Positions 52,719 to 64,000 of a DNA stretch of 64,000 bases are shown piece after piece. Below the pieces are notes generated by a model. The model saw only the letters and a program-made list of their open reading frames with translations. It had not been told where the DNA came from and made no database searches. The position numbers and the translations under genes were made by a program. The stretch spans positions 3,720,001 through 3,784,000 of the forward strand of contig NC_133121.1 in the NCBI RefSeq assembly GCF_033568475.1, read 5' to 3'. The DNA is from Henckelia pumila. Lineage: Eukaryota > Streptophyta > Magnoliopsida > Lamiales > Gesneriaceae. Numbering within the stretch: position 1 is the first letter of the stretch; each line of letters starts with the position of its first letter.

Positions 52719-55700
52719 ATGAAGCAAATCCATTGTTGTACTTGTGCAGCAGCTCAAGAGCTAAAGCCAATAATGCTTATGATATTAAATCAAATAGCAA
52801 CCGGAGGCGTCAATATGTTCTACAAACTTGCAGTAGCTGATGGGATGAAAGTTAAGATCTTGGTGGTGTATCGATTGGTTTTGGCCTCGATTTTCTTGGC
52901 TCCTATTGCTTTAGTCTTTGAAATGTGAACATTTGCCTAAATCCCTTTCCTGTGCTTGGTCCTGTCTGTTTCTTTTTAGTTTCTAAAACCTTTGAATTTA
53001 ATTTGTGTTTGCAGGAAGAGTAGGCCAAGATTCTCAAAGATCATAGCTTTGCAAGCTTTTGTGAGTGGATTATTGGGGTAACAATGACAACTTAACGAAA
53101 TTTTCTGTTAGCAAATATTATTCTAGATATTCTCAATATTTGTAAAGATCTTCCATTATCTTTTTAACTTGTAAATTGCGTTGTAAGTTAGGGAGTTATT
53201 TTGTGTATATCTTCACGTCTTTATAGGAACACTATTGTATCTATTTATATGGAGGTTGAGATCAATAATATTATTATCAAGGTTCCATAAACTCTATATG
53301 GTATCAGATTCCCCCTAGGCTCACGCCGTACAACCTAGCCGCCGCCGCCTCCACCACACAACCTAGCCGCCGCCAACTCCACCACACAACTGCCGCCCAA
53401 CCCCACTCTCATGGCCGAAACTACTGTCTCCACCATCCCGCCACCATCTTCTTCACCCTTGATCTCCATAAATTCTACTGCTCAAATTCCCCTCAAACTA
53501 ACCTCCTCCAACTATCCGGCATGGCACCTCCAATTCCGCTCTCTTCTCATCGGTTATGACCTCATGAGATTTGTTGATGACTCCAAACCCTCTCCACCGC
53601 CCACTCTCACAAAAGATGACGTCACCAGCCCCAATCCTGACTACTCACTTTGGGTTCGTCAGGATCAACTTTTACTCAATGCCATCACTGGCTCTCTCAC
53701 GCCAACTCTTATTCCCTTCATTGCCGCATCTACAACATCGTTTGATGCTTGGTCAACACTGGCCAAGACCTATGCTTCCCCCAGTCGTGGTCGCATCTTA
53801 CAGCTCAAAAATCAACTTGCCAACCCAGTCAAGGGTTCCAAATCCATCACTGACTTCATGCATGGCATCAAGGCTACTGTTGATGCTCTCGCTCTCATGA
53901 ATGTCTCATGTGATCCCGAGGATATTACACTTAAAATCCTCAATGGCCTGGACGATTCCTACAAAGAACTCTCCCTTGCCATCCAAGCTCGAGACTCATC
54001 GATCTCGTTTGATGAGCTTCATGAGAAGTTGCTCAACTTTGAGGCTCAATTACTGCTTCTGCAATCTGTCGTGTCTGGTCCTGCTGCTGCCTTTCCTGCC
54101 TCTCGCTCAACCAGGTCTCCCCATGCTGCTGCGTCCCACGGTCCAGCCCGCCCATCTGGCCCTGCCCGCTCCAGAGAGTCGCGTGCACCCACCCCGTGGA
54201 CACCACGGCCGCTGTCAGCCTCCACTGGCTCCTCACCGCGGCCATACCTTGGTCGCTGCCAGCTTTGTGGCACTACGGGTCACTCTGCAAAGCGCTGTCC
54301 CAACTTTCAATATATGCCCTGGACTCCGCAACCGTCATCGGCTCCTCCTCCACCATATACACCTCCTCATGCTCACACTGCGTCACACTCCTTGTCCCTG
54401 CCCTCCTCTACTGAATGGCTCTTTGACTCAGGTGCCTCTCACCATGTCACCACAGATCTGGCCAATATGTCGCTTCACACACCCTATGCTGGGTTCGACT
54501 CCATGACCGTTGGAAACGAGCTGGTTTGCTTATTTCTCACACTGGTTCCCTTTTCTTACCTACTTTTACTTCCCCTTTATTAATTACTAATGTTCTGTGT
54601 GTACCCTCCATGCAAAAAAAAAAAAAAACCTCCTTTCAGTCGCTCAACTTTGTAGCCATAATAATGTTTCTATCACGTTTTTTTCCTCATTCTTTCAGGT
54701 GCAGGATCTTCGCACAGGGGCACTTCTCCTCACGGGACCATGTAGGCAAGGCACGTAGGTTTGGCCGGGCACCATCTCCTCCCTCGCCCCCCCCCCCTCT
54801 CGTACTCACTGCCACATCCGCCCCTCTATCCTTGTGGCACTCTCGCTTAGGTCATCCTTCATCTGCCATTATTCGTCACCTAGTTACCTCCAAAGTTTTC
54901 CCTTTGTCGTCAAATTTTTTTTCGCATTTTCATTGTAATTCTTGCAATATTAATAAAAGTCACAAATTACCATTCTACGACTCTAGTCTTACATCCTCCC
55001 GCCCCCTCGAATTAATTTTTTCCGATGTGTGGTCCACCCCTGTTGTTTCCATGGACGGATATAAATACTATGTCATTTTTGTTGATCACTTCACTAAATA
55101 TGTTTGGCTTTATCCCCTAGCACGCAAATCTGATTTATCTGTGTTCACAACATTCACTTCCCTCGTCGAAAACAAATTTCAAAGTAAAATTATCACCATT
55201 TACACTGATAATGGTGGGGAGTTTCTGGCTCTCCGTCCTTTTCTCTCCACCAAAGGAATTTCTCATCTTACCACTCCACCTCACACCCCGCAGCATAATG
55301 GGTATTCTGAGCGTCGACATCGCCACATTGTCGAAACCGGTCTTACTCTCCTTCACCATGCCTCTCTCCCATCCACCTTCTGGCCCTTTGTCTTTGTTGT
55401 CGCCACCTATACGATTAATCGCATGCCCAAATCCAATCTCTATATGACCTCCTCCTTCGAAAAATTATTCGGTCAATGTCCAAATTTTCACAAACTTCGT
55501 GTCTTTGGGTGCTTGTGTTATCCCTGGTTACGCTCTTATAATAAGCACAAGCTCGAGCCAAAATCTCGTCCCCGTGTCTTTTTAGGTTACTCCCTCACTC
55601 AAAGTTCATACTTGTGCTTTGATCATGTGTCTCGTAAAACACTTGTCTCTCGCCATGCCCACTTTGAAGAGTTTGTCTTCCCCTATCCTACCTTCCTCTC

Positions 55701-58700
55701 CACATATGACTCATGTTGTCCCATAGCCCCTTCCGCACCACCACCTACTATTCTGTCGATCCTACATCCTGTGGTTCCTCCGCCATCCGCCGTGTTCTCG
55801 CCTACTGCCCCGCCCCCTCGCTTGGATCCTCCATTGCAGCCGCCGCCCCAGCCCCGGCTGCACCACACACCCCCCGTCGCCCCAAACCCTCCCGCCACCC
55901 ACCACATGCTCACTCGCTCCAAACACGACATCCGTAAACCCAACCCCAAATACTCCCTTGTCACCACCACTGAACCCCCTGACATTGAACCCACATGTGT
56001 TTCTCTGGCTCTCAAGGATCCTCGCTGGCGGTCTGCGATGTCTCTTGAGTTTGATGCTCTACTTCGCAATGGCACATGGGATCTTGTTCCATCTCATTCT
56101 AGTCAGAATCTTGTTGGTTGCAAGTGGGTGTTTCGCATCAAACGCAACCCTGATGGATTTGTGGATCGCTTCAAAGCTCGTCTTGTTTCTAAGGGGTTTC
56201 ATCAACGCCCTGACATTGACTACAGTGACACATTTAGCCCTGTTTTCAAGCCTACCACTGTTTGTCTCATCTTAAGTCTTGCAGTCCAGCATGGGTGGCC
56301 CTTGCGACAGCTTGATGTTAACAATGCTTTTCTACAAGGCTCCTTGGATGAGGAGGTTTTTATGGCTCAACCGCCTGGGTTCTATGACAACTTTCCTACT
56401 CATGTCTGCAAGCTCAGGAAAGCTATATACGGGCTTAAACAGGTGCCTCGTGCCTGGTATCATGCCTTGCGCACGTTTCTCTTGGGTCTTGGCTTCTTCA
56501 ATTCCCTGTCTGATGCATCCCTGTTTATTCTTCGCTGTAACTCTGACACACTTTATCTCTTAGTTTATGTTGATGACTTGATTGTTACAGGTAACTCTTC
56601 GACACTTGTCGCTGCCACAATCACCAAGTTGGCCGCCCAGTTCTCCCTCAAGGACCTGGGTTCGTTATCTTATTTTTTAGGCGTCGAAGTGCTTCTTACA
56701 GCTAGTGGTATCGTCCTTTCTCAGCGACAGTATGTTACCGATCTTCTTGCTCGGTTCCACATGCAGACTGCCAAACCTGTTCAAACGCCCCTGGCTACGG
56801 GCACCACTCTCTCTCTCCACGATGGTGCTCCCCCTACTGATGTTTCTCGCTACAGACAAGTGGTTGGCAGCTTGTAGTATCTTCTTCTTACTCGGCCAGA
56901 TGTCGCTTTTGCCGTGAACCGCCTCTCCCAGTTTATGCACTCTCTTTCAGAACATCATTGGGGTGTTGTCAAGCGATTATTGCGCTATCTCAATGGTACT
57001 CTTGACTATGGTCTTCATATCCGGAAGGATACAGTCTTCTCTCTACATGGCTATACTGACGCTGATTGGGCTGGAAATCCTGATGACCGTTGTTCAACAG
57101 CTGCTTATGTCATTTTCCTGGGATCCAATCCGATTTCTTGGAGTTCCAAGAAGCAACGATCGGTTGCTCCCTCCAGTACTGAAGCTGAATATCGAGCTAT
57201 CGCCTCGGGTGCGGCCGAGCTCACATGGATCAGCTCTCTCCTAAATGAGCTTGGCGTTTCTCTTCCTTCCGTCCCTGTGCTTTATAGTGATAACATTGGA
57301 GCTACCTACCTCTGTGCTAATCCAGTGTTTCACTCTCGCATGAAACACATTGCACTGGACTACCATTTTGTTCGAGAACTAGTTCAAAGCTCGCAACTGC
57401 GGATCTCTCATGTTTCGTCTCAAGATCAGCTGGCCGATGCGCTCACCAAGCCTCTTTCTTCTGCTCGGCTTCGTGACTTAATGTTCAAGATTGGTGTTTT
57501 TCATGAATCACCATCTTGAGGGGGCATGTTAGCAAATATTATTCTAGATATTCTCAATATTTGTAAAGATCTCACATTATCTTTTTACCTTGTAAATTGT
57601 GTTGTAAGTTAAGGAGTTATTTTGTGTATATCTTTACGTCTTTATAGGAACAGTATTGTATCTATTTATATAGAGGTTGAGATCAATAATATTATCAAGG
57701 TTCCATAAACTCTATATTTTCTACATCAAACTCTTGAAGAAAAACATTGACAGAATGAAAATCTTGTGCATTTTAACAAAGTTTATGACATTTTCACCTG
57801 CTACAGAGGAGCATTAGGAAGCAATTTGAATGCAGAGAGCCTAGTTTTGACATCCGCGACATTTACTACAGCCATGTATAATCTCATTCCACCTCTAACA
57901 TTCGTCTTGGCGGTCATTTTCAGGTACTTACAACTGGTGAAGAAACTCTCCCTGTACTTTTGAATCGAAGTTGAAACGAACATTGTTATAATGCGCGTAT
58001 CCACATTGTGATCGTCTTCTTTTATGCATTCACAACAGGTTGGAGAAGTTAGAAATACGAAAACCAGCAGGAAAAGCGAAGGTTTTTGGATCCACACTGA
58101 GCATTGCTGGAGCAATGGTTCTGAGCTTTTGCAAAGGAATAAATGTCACACTTTGGTCCACTCATGTAGATTTGCTTCAGACTGCCTCGGCTGCTACCGA
58201 TCAGCAGCAGCAAAGTCCTTTACTGGGCTCGTTACTGGCCGTATCCAGCTGCTTCTCTTATGCAGCTTGGTACATAATTCAGGTAATCCCACGCGAACAA
58301 TACAGAAAATGTGAAATCTTGATCATATGCTGAAAAGGAAATTTCACTATGAACGGACTAAAATGAGCTATAACTACCCCTGCTATTCAAGCACGGTGTT
58401 ATCGAGTTTCAGCGAAGCGATCCTGGCAGGCATATATGCCTTATGCACAGAAACACACTTCACAGAATGGCAACTCGGGTGGAACATCAGGCTCGTTGCT
58501 TCTGCTTATATGGTATGAAATAAATCGAACTTCGTTTATATTAGCTTAGGCAGCTTGGATCACGTTTTCTTGCTAAGCATATGAACTTGTTGTCAGGAGT
58601 AATCGGCTCTGGCCTTGTGGTAGCAGTAACGGCATGGGGGGGTCGGGTAAAAGGGCCTTTGTATGTCACCTCTTTTCTGCCAGTGGCTCTCATATTTGTC

Positions 58701-58922
58701 GCGATTATAGGTTCCATCGCCTTGGGTGAGAAGCTGACACTAGGAAGGTTATTATCTGATCTGGGATTTTCCTTTGTGTTTTGGCAGAAAATTTATGATT
58801 TTTTCGTGTTCTCCAGCGTGCTAGGATCAGCGATTATGATCGTCGGCTTATATTTCGTGTTGTGGGGAAAATGGAAGGAGGCGAAAATGAATCAATCTGC
58901 TGCTGCTGTTCAAGAAGTATAA
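52719..58922 (+). CDS. WAT1-related (EamA/nodulin MtN21-type) transporter, possibly decaying
   Basis: This is a ten-helix plant EamA-family transporter. Recognised blocks are KPIMLMILNQIATGGVNMFY, VVYRLVLASIFLAPIALVFE, NAESLVLTSATFTTAMYNLI, PAGKAKVFGSTLSIAGAM, LGWNIRLVASAYM and VLGSAIMIVGLYFVLWGK. Exons 52719-52924, 53015-53077, 57807-57923 and 58039-58282 join in phase. Intron 2 carries a Copia element; without it the intron would be about 113 nt. After 58282 the family-typical junction (WYIIQ|TKM) would need a GG 3' splice site, and the next one (YM|GVIGSG) is one base out of frame. In-frame alternatives exist: introns 58270-58337 and 58513-58577, changing or adding about six residues at each. 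A 69-nt GT-AG segment (58748-58816) within the last exon keeps frame whether or not it is removed. With these choices the protein is 355 residues. The gene may be functional with shifted splicing or an early pseudogene. Confidence 0.75.
53106..53298 (+). repeat. 5' LTR of the intronic Copia element
   Basis: A 193-bp LTR beginning TGTTAGCAAATATT and ending AAACTCTATA, followed directly by the primer-binding site. It contains a TATTTATATGG-type motif near its end. Confidence 0.93.
57527..57716 (+). repeat. 3' LTR of the intronic Copia element
   Basis: A 190-bp copy of the 5' LTR, about 96% identical and 3 bp shorter, preceded by the polypurine tract and followed by the target duplication TTTTC. 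Confidence 0.93.
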
Positions 58923-59211
58923 GTCGATGCTTTATTCTCTCGAGCTAGTATACGACACACATATTAGAAGCAGCACTGATTGAGTGATTGTTTTCACCTC
59001 CAAAAATGGCATTTCATATCATCATATGATAAATAAGCATACTAATATTGTTACACATCAAAAAAATTGTAAAAGGAACATACAAGAAAAGAGCACTGAA
59101 ACACAAAAAAAAAAAAAAAAAAAAAACGAGTCAAAAGACAACATTTTGTCACACATTGTACATCATAGAACCAACACTCACTCGATCATTCATCACCTTT
59201 TATAATAATAA
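58923..59211. other. Convergent 3' region
   Basis: A short gap between the WAT1-like stop and the stop of the minus-strand gene, containing a long A tract near 59107-59126. It presumably holds both 3' UTRs. Confidence 0.45.
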
Positions 59212-59749
59212 TCAATCCTCGATTTTCTTTGTCTCTGGTTTTTTATCAGTTGCAGAGTCCTCATTTCCCACACATTCAACTGCCTTCACAGGCTCAACCA
59301 TCGTCTTCTCTTCGACGTTTTCGAGGTTCGAGTTCTGAATTGGTTTCCCTTGTGTTTTCTCTGCAGATTCAATGGATTTTAAGGTTTCATTCTCTCGGGT
59401 CTCTGCATCTTCTTGATTTAATTCCCCTGAAGCTTTGCAGTCAATCTTAACCAGGACTTCTTCCCCTTCATTCTACAATGTCATTTGTTCAAACATCATT
59501 AGATCATATATGTTTCGGCTAAAGAATATGTATGTATCATGATTAATAACATGCAGAGACAAGTATTTTTACCTCCTGGATTAACATTTGACCAAGTGAT
59601 CTGTGCTTGGCTTCATCGTCATCCGCCGCCACATCCTTCTCCTTCACCTCTTCTTCCACGACGGCGGCGGCCTCCTCCTTCGTAACTGGCGGTGGCTGAG
59701 CATCGCCGGAGTCCTTCAAAACCTTAAACGTGCTCGCACATGCACCCAT
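59212..59749 (-). CDS. Small acidic, probably N-myristoylated protein
   Basis: Two coding exons, 59749-59573 and 59472-59212, join in phase 0 (CAGGAG|GTAAAA ... TTGTAG) into 145 residues. The N-terminus MGACASTFK fits an N-myristoylation signal at Gly2, with Cys4 as a candidate palmitoylation site, which suggests plasma-membrane anchoring. After SLGQMLIQE the second exon encodes a Lys/Glu-rich, probably disordered tail that ends KKPETKKIED. No catalytic domain is visible and I do not recognise a characterised family. Small acylated plant proteins starting MG(A/G/N)C are common, so the function stays open. The second exon carries no conserved motif known to me, but its frame stays open for 86 codons and the splice sites are good. 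Confidence 0.7.
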
Positions 59750-62283
59750 TATGATTATTATTATTATTATTTTCTATGCAAAATGCAGCGTGTAGATATG
59801 AAATAATTGAATGGAGAAAAGGAGTGGAGTTTGCATATATAGGACAGAATGGCAATCGACATTTTAGAGGTCCATTAGTGGATCTGTTCCGACATTTACA
59901 TTACATTACATTACATATAAACATAAATATTTTCTACGAATCTTTAAGATTTCTCAGTTGTCTGTTCGTAACTCTTTCTATGGAACTTTGACCGACAATA
60001 GAGTTTTCAACGTTTCCCTTTCCATTGCGGTTAACGACCATTTAGATTTCAAGGTATCTTTCATGTTTCAATTATTATTATTAATTTATTTTATTTTTTT
60101 TAAATGTCATACATACTTATCTATCTGACACCACGTCCTAAAATTAAAAACCGGAATTTAAAATCTGACGCTTGATTGTAACAAACTCTTCAAATTTCAA
60201 GCGAAAAACGACTCAAGATTTAATCATTTTTATATTTCTAATTTTATTATAATGATACCAAGTTAGTTATTTTATCTATAAAGTTCTTTTATTGTGTCCA
60301 ACTCTATATGCCCAACTCCATGCCCACCATGTACAATATGTGATAAGTCAACTCATCAATTGTGTTGGTCAACTCACATATTGTACATGGTGGGCATGAA
60401 GTTGGACATATGAGTTGGGCACCATAAAAGAACTCTTTATCTATATCCATCCATACATACATTTACTAAAATAAAACAAGATGTTGGTAGTTGAATACCA
60501 TATATTACATTATTATAATCCTATATATTTATGTGGAGATTAATAATTCCAACAAAAAAGATAAATGTATGAGTTGGCCATGTTATGTATGGTATAATTG
60601 TTGGACCCCATGATCCAAGTTTTATGGGAAATATTCAATGCACCTTTTTTCCGGGAATTCATATCATGTATCCGGCACGAAATCTCACTTCACATTTATA
60701 GATAGATAGATTTTTAAATTAAGTGTGTGTTTGTATATATGTGTATGTGTGTTCTAAAATGTGTGACGGATCTATGTAAATTTCAACCTAGCATATGGGT
60801 AATACCCCAATAATAGATCTAATGTCTCATTATTTGCCACGTCAACAAGATATAATTAATTACGCATATGTATAAAAATATGAACCGTTGGATGCATGGT
60901 TTGGGTATTACCCATATCCTACGATCTCATATTCTAATAATTGATTGATTTATGAAAACTTGATATTAATGCAAAAAAAAATATTGTTTTTCATTTTATA
61001 TAAAGATTTTTACCCTATATATACACCAGATTAACAGTAAAACTGTCTCACAAAACGCGTATCCAATAATTAATTAAGTAGGTGCCAGTAGGTAGTATAT
61101 ATAATGCATGCACGTAGCAAAGTGGCTAAAATGATTATAATTTTGCATCGAATTATCGACTATTATATGGAAATATGAATTGATTGAGCATCACGAATTC
61201 AATTCGAGTCGCGGACTCCAGTTCAAAAAGACACGTGGGATTTTTTTTTTATAAACACTAAATAATATATGACACGTATTAAACTAGTTCGAAAACTTTT
61301 GAGTACACAAAAAACTTTATAAAAACAGAACTTCAAAATTTTCTGCATAAATTTCTTTGCGCTTTAATATTCGAAAATCCCCACTAAAATATTTGGTTCA
61401 AAACTTTGCTTTAGTGATGCCAATTTGTTGAATCTAAACAATAATCGAACTCAGCTCAACTAAAACACGATCAATCTGGACCCACTCTCCGGGATTTTTC
61501 CAAGTTCACAGCCCCATACCCGTAGTTGATACTTTTCCGAGCCAATGATCCATATTATACCACTTTATTATTTGATTGGCCAATATGTATAATTAATTTG
61601 TGTCGAGTTCGACGATACAAAATGATTGACAACACTATATAAAGAAAAAAATATATATATGCATCAGTAATCAAAACCAAAACCAAAACCACGATTGATA
61701 AAGTAAAATCATGTCCCCGACTTTAAATTAAAGGAATGTTACCGTGCAGCACCACTTATGTTCAAATATCAATCGTGGATAATACACTCACACACAAACA
61801 TAATTAGACAACAAATGGGCCCGACATGGTTTCAAGTGTGCAAGACATAGTGGGCTGAGGTGTTGGGCCATACAGACAGTAAAGTTGAGTGACCCAAACT
61901 TTGAGCTGTGAGCTGTCCAATAGTTCCATGCTATTTATTATTTTTTAAAAAAGTGATCCACCATGCGTGCCGAATACTGACGAGCTAACATTTTCATTTT
62001 ATCAACACTAGAAAAAAAATATTCAGTTTAAATTTTAGAAGTAAATATATTACAACATATTAAAGTAAAAACAATACAATGACAAATAAAAAGTAAAAAT
62101 AAAAAATCAAGCATCAGCGAATCCATCCGAAGAAAGTATCATGCAGTGGATAGAACTCGAAATCAAGCGACGAAAAACATAAACACAATACACTTTGACA
62201 TGGGATGCTCGCTGGAATGATTCTGAAACATAAATTTGGGCTCACCACAAGGTCCACAACTAGCATAGACAGCTGACAGCACA
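59750..62283. other. Intergenic stretch, no gene
   Basis: Upstream region of the small acidic protein gene, starting with a short (TTA)n tract that lies directly before its ATG. Apart from the foldback MITE at 60279-60440 it is AT-rich sequence without recognisable genes. Confidence 0.45.
60279..60440. repeat. Foldback MITE, about 162 bp
   Basis: Two arms of about 75 bp form an imperfect hairpin. ATAAAGTTCTTTTA opens it and TAAAAGAACTCTTTAT closes it; the inner parts CCCACCATGTACAATATGTG and CACATATTGTACATGGTGGG pair perfectly. It lies about 530 bp upstream of the small acidic protein gene. Confidence 0.85.
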
Positions 62284-62291
62284 ATAATGAC

Positions 62292-63224
62292 TAGAGATGT
62301 TAAAATAAACTAAGTCCGTCCAAGACCAATTGAAATTGAGACATCACTCTTGTCATTAGGCCATTAGATCATTTGATATTAAATTGTGATTGAAAATAAT
62401 TAAATGTAATAAAATTTGTATACAAGATGTTTAAATTGAAATGTAATAAATTTTTTATTGAGATAGGTATAGTTTTTAATATAAGATGTTGAAAGTTGAA
62501 ATATAATATATTTTTTATTGAATAAATGTAATAAATTTTTTATTGAAATATATATAATTTTTAATATAAGAAATGTAATATATTTTTTATTTAACAAATA
62601 TAATATATTTTTTTTATTGAGATAGACATAGTTTTTAATATAAAATGTTGAAAGTTGAAATGTCATATATTTTTTATTAAATAAATATAATATTAGAAGA
62701 TGTTAAAAGTTTAAATGTATATATTTTTTTTAATAAATTTATATATTTTTTATTGAGATAATGAAATATTTGATAGAGTTTTTAAAAGTTTAATTGTAAA
62801 AAAAATTTTAAAAAAAAATTATTTTTTTTTTTAAAAAGCAAGGGTTGACCCGGACCCGGAACCGGCGGTTAACCGGACCCGGAACCGGCGGTTAACCGGA
62901 CCCGGACCCGGACCGGAACCGCCGGTTCACCAACCCGGACCGGAACCGGCCAAGGGCGGGCCGGTTAAATACCAACCCGGACCCGGCCCGTGGCCAGGTC
63001 TAAGTTGGATTAGCAACTTTCCAACATACCTAAAAAGTAGGCCGAACCCATCCCAACCCGCGTAATAGTGAGTTGTGGTGAGTTGCGGGTTAGTCCACCA
63101 AATTACACGTAAATCTATCATGTTGGCCCGCCTCGCCATCTAAAATAGATGTGTTGGGCTAGTGGTTTCCCAACCCCCTAATAATGTGGGTCGACCGCTC
63201 TACTAGTCCGTTTTGACAACTCTA
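62292..63224. mobile_element. hAT-type non-autonomous element, 933 bp
   Basis: The left end is TAGAGATGTTAAAATAAAC; the right end, inverted, is TAGAGTTGTCAAAACGG. A perfect 8-bp duplication ATAATGAC flanks it (62284-62291 and 63225-63232). The left half holds diverged AT-rich tandem units (about 62400-62780), with TTTTTTATTGA repeated many times. The right half holds a GC-rich array of CCGGACCCGG/CCGGCGGTTAACCGG words (about 62848-62990). Open frames in it are repeat artefacts. Confidence 0.88.
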
Positions 63225-63232
63225 ATAATGAC

Positions 63233-64000
63233 ATAATGTTTTTACAAATTGCACCTTAAATTTTAATTTTTGACAGATTTTATCCAAATCAAGAATCTGA
63301 TTTTTTTCTCAAAAAGAAAAAAAGAATTTGAATTTTTTTAACATATAATACACCGTTCAAAGTGACATATTAGTAATCTATCGATAACTTATCTTATCCA
63401 ATCTCATGCTTAGTTTGTCATATTGTTTATTTATGTACTAAATATTTATCTTAAATCAATCAAATCATTCATTATTTATCTAAAATCAATCAAATCATTT
63501 AATTTAAATTACTATATTACATTTAATAAATAATATTATTCAAATTTTCTTAATTTTTAAAAAAATGAAGAGTAATCATCATCTTTTTTAAAATTTTATC
63601 AATGCAAACAAACTATTATTTATCAATCAAACCAAATATTATCATTTTTTATTTATTTTTATTACGTTATATTATTTATCTATGTATTATTTATCTCATA
63701 ATATCTATCAAACGGTACCTTAGATTATTTATCTATCTATTATTCTATCTGTAACTTCAAACGGTACTTAAATGTTCAAAACACTATTTCATTAATATAT
63801 GCGGTATTCCGAGTGGCATGTTTTCTAGAATTAAATCTCAAGCATTATTATAAATCTATAATATGGTAACAACGAGTATATATACATGCAACAACATAAT
63901 ATAAATATGTATGTGTTATCCAAGCTAGGAATTGAATTGCTCGATCTCTAGCTTGTTTCATTAGTTTTCGCTTGTTTATATACAACGCGAAAGCCAGTAC
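63233..64000. other. AT-rich right edge, no gene
   Basis: AT-rich sequence with repeated TTATTTATCT(A/T) and AATCAATCAAATCATT words. No coding feature was recognised before the window ends. Confidence 0.4.

Larger units (their letters stand above)
53106..57716 (+). mobile_element. Copia LTR retrotransposon in an intron (fossil, broken)
   Basis: A 4.6-kb element flanked by a 5-bp target duplication TTTTC (53101-53105 and 57717-57721). In order it has a 5' LTR, an initiator-Met-type primer-binding site TGGTATCAGA at 53299, a gag region with a CCHC zinc knuckle (about 53411-54300), a protease, an integrase, a reverse transcriptase (YVDD box) and an RNase H (within about 54400-57519), a polypurine tract GAGGGGGCA and a 3' LTR. 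The order integrase before reverse transcriptase defines Copia; the short LTRs and gag type suggest an Ale/Retrofit-like lineage. The coding region is broken, with about three interruptions. The LTRs differ at about eight bases in 190, which at commonly used plant rates points to insertion about 1.5-3 million years ago. It lies in intron 2 of the WAT1-like gene, in the same orientation. Confidence 0.95.

Noticed and set aside
62400-62666. Open frame of 88 codons on the minus strand
   Set aside because: It is composed of tandem AT-rich units inside a hAT-type element, with a repetitive Lys/Ile/Tyr product and no family match known to me.
1-64000. CRISPR arrays, operons, ribosome binding sites and replication origins
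   Set aside because: The window is plant nuclear DNA; no spaced identical repeats or bacterial gene layout were seen.

Overview
The window is nuclear DNA from a eudicot plant. It is AT-rich, the genes are split by short GT-AG introns, and the protein families are plant ones. The class 2 DXS and the repeat landscape suggest an asterid, but that is a weak inference; I cannot name the species.

Layout, left to right. The first 2.6 kb is retroelement debris: the edge of a minus-strand Copia-type element, then an isolated Gypsy-type LTR. Next come an RTE1-homolog ethylene-signalling gene (3950-5092, -), an F-box gene with a very acidic N-terminus (8900-10744, +), a secreted glycine-rich protein gene with an in-frame stop (11378-12226, -), and a five-exon gene of a conserved plant family of unknown function (14714-18250, -). 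After these lie the CPP1/CDF1 chloroplast J-like protein (22021-23983, +), a 13-exon kinesin-7 (27837-32713, +), Elongator subunit 4 (35298-38592, +) and a ten-exon class 2 1-deoxy-D-xylulose-5-phosphate synthase (39379-42730, -). A repeat-rich gap of about 10 kb follows. The last genes are a WAT1/EamA-type transporter split by a young 4.6 kb Copia element (52719-58922, +) and a small acylated acidic protein (59212-59749, -).

The coding models were built by following reading frame and splice phase through every junction. RTH, F-box, DUF8204-type, CPP1, KIN-7, ELP4, DXS and the small acidic protein all close exactly, at lengths typical of their families where I know these. The WAT1-like gene closes only with shifted splice sites at two junctions. 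The glycine-rich gene has one in-frame TAG.

The genes do not form a pathway or cluster; DXS and CPP1 are both plastid-targeted, but nothing else links the neighbours. The most notable signal outside the genes is a set of small hAT-type non-autonomous transposons with 8-bp target duplications. Their bodies are built of short self-complementary words, a different word in each element. Several foldback MITEs also lie just upstream of genes. One hAT copy sits in one arm of a tandem duplication whose other arm preserves the uninterrupted site. I found no CRISPR array, operon or clearly novel multi-gene system.
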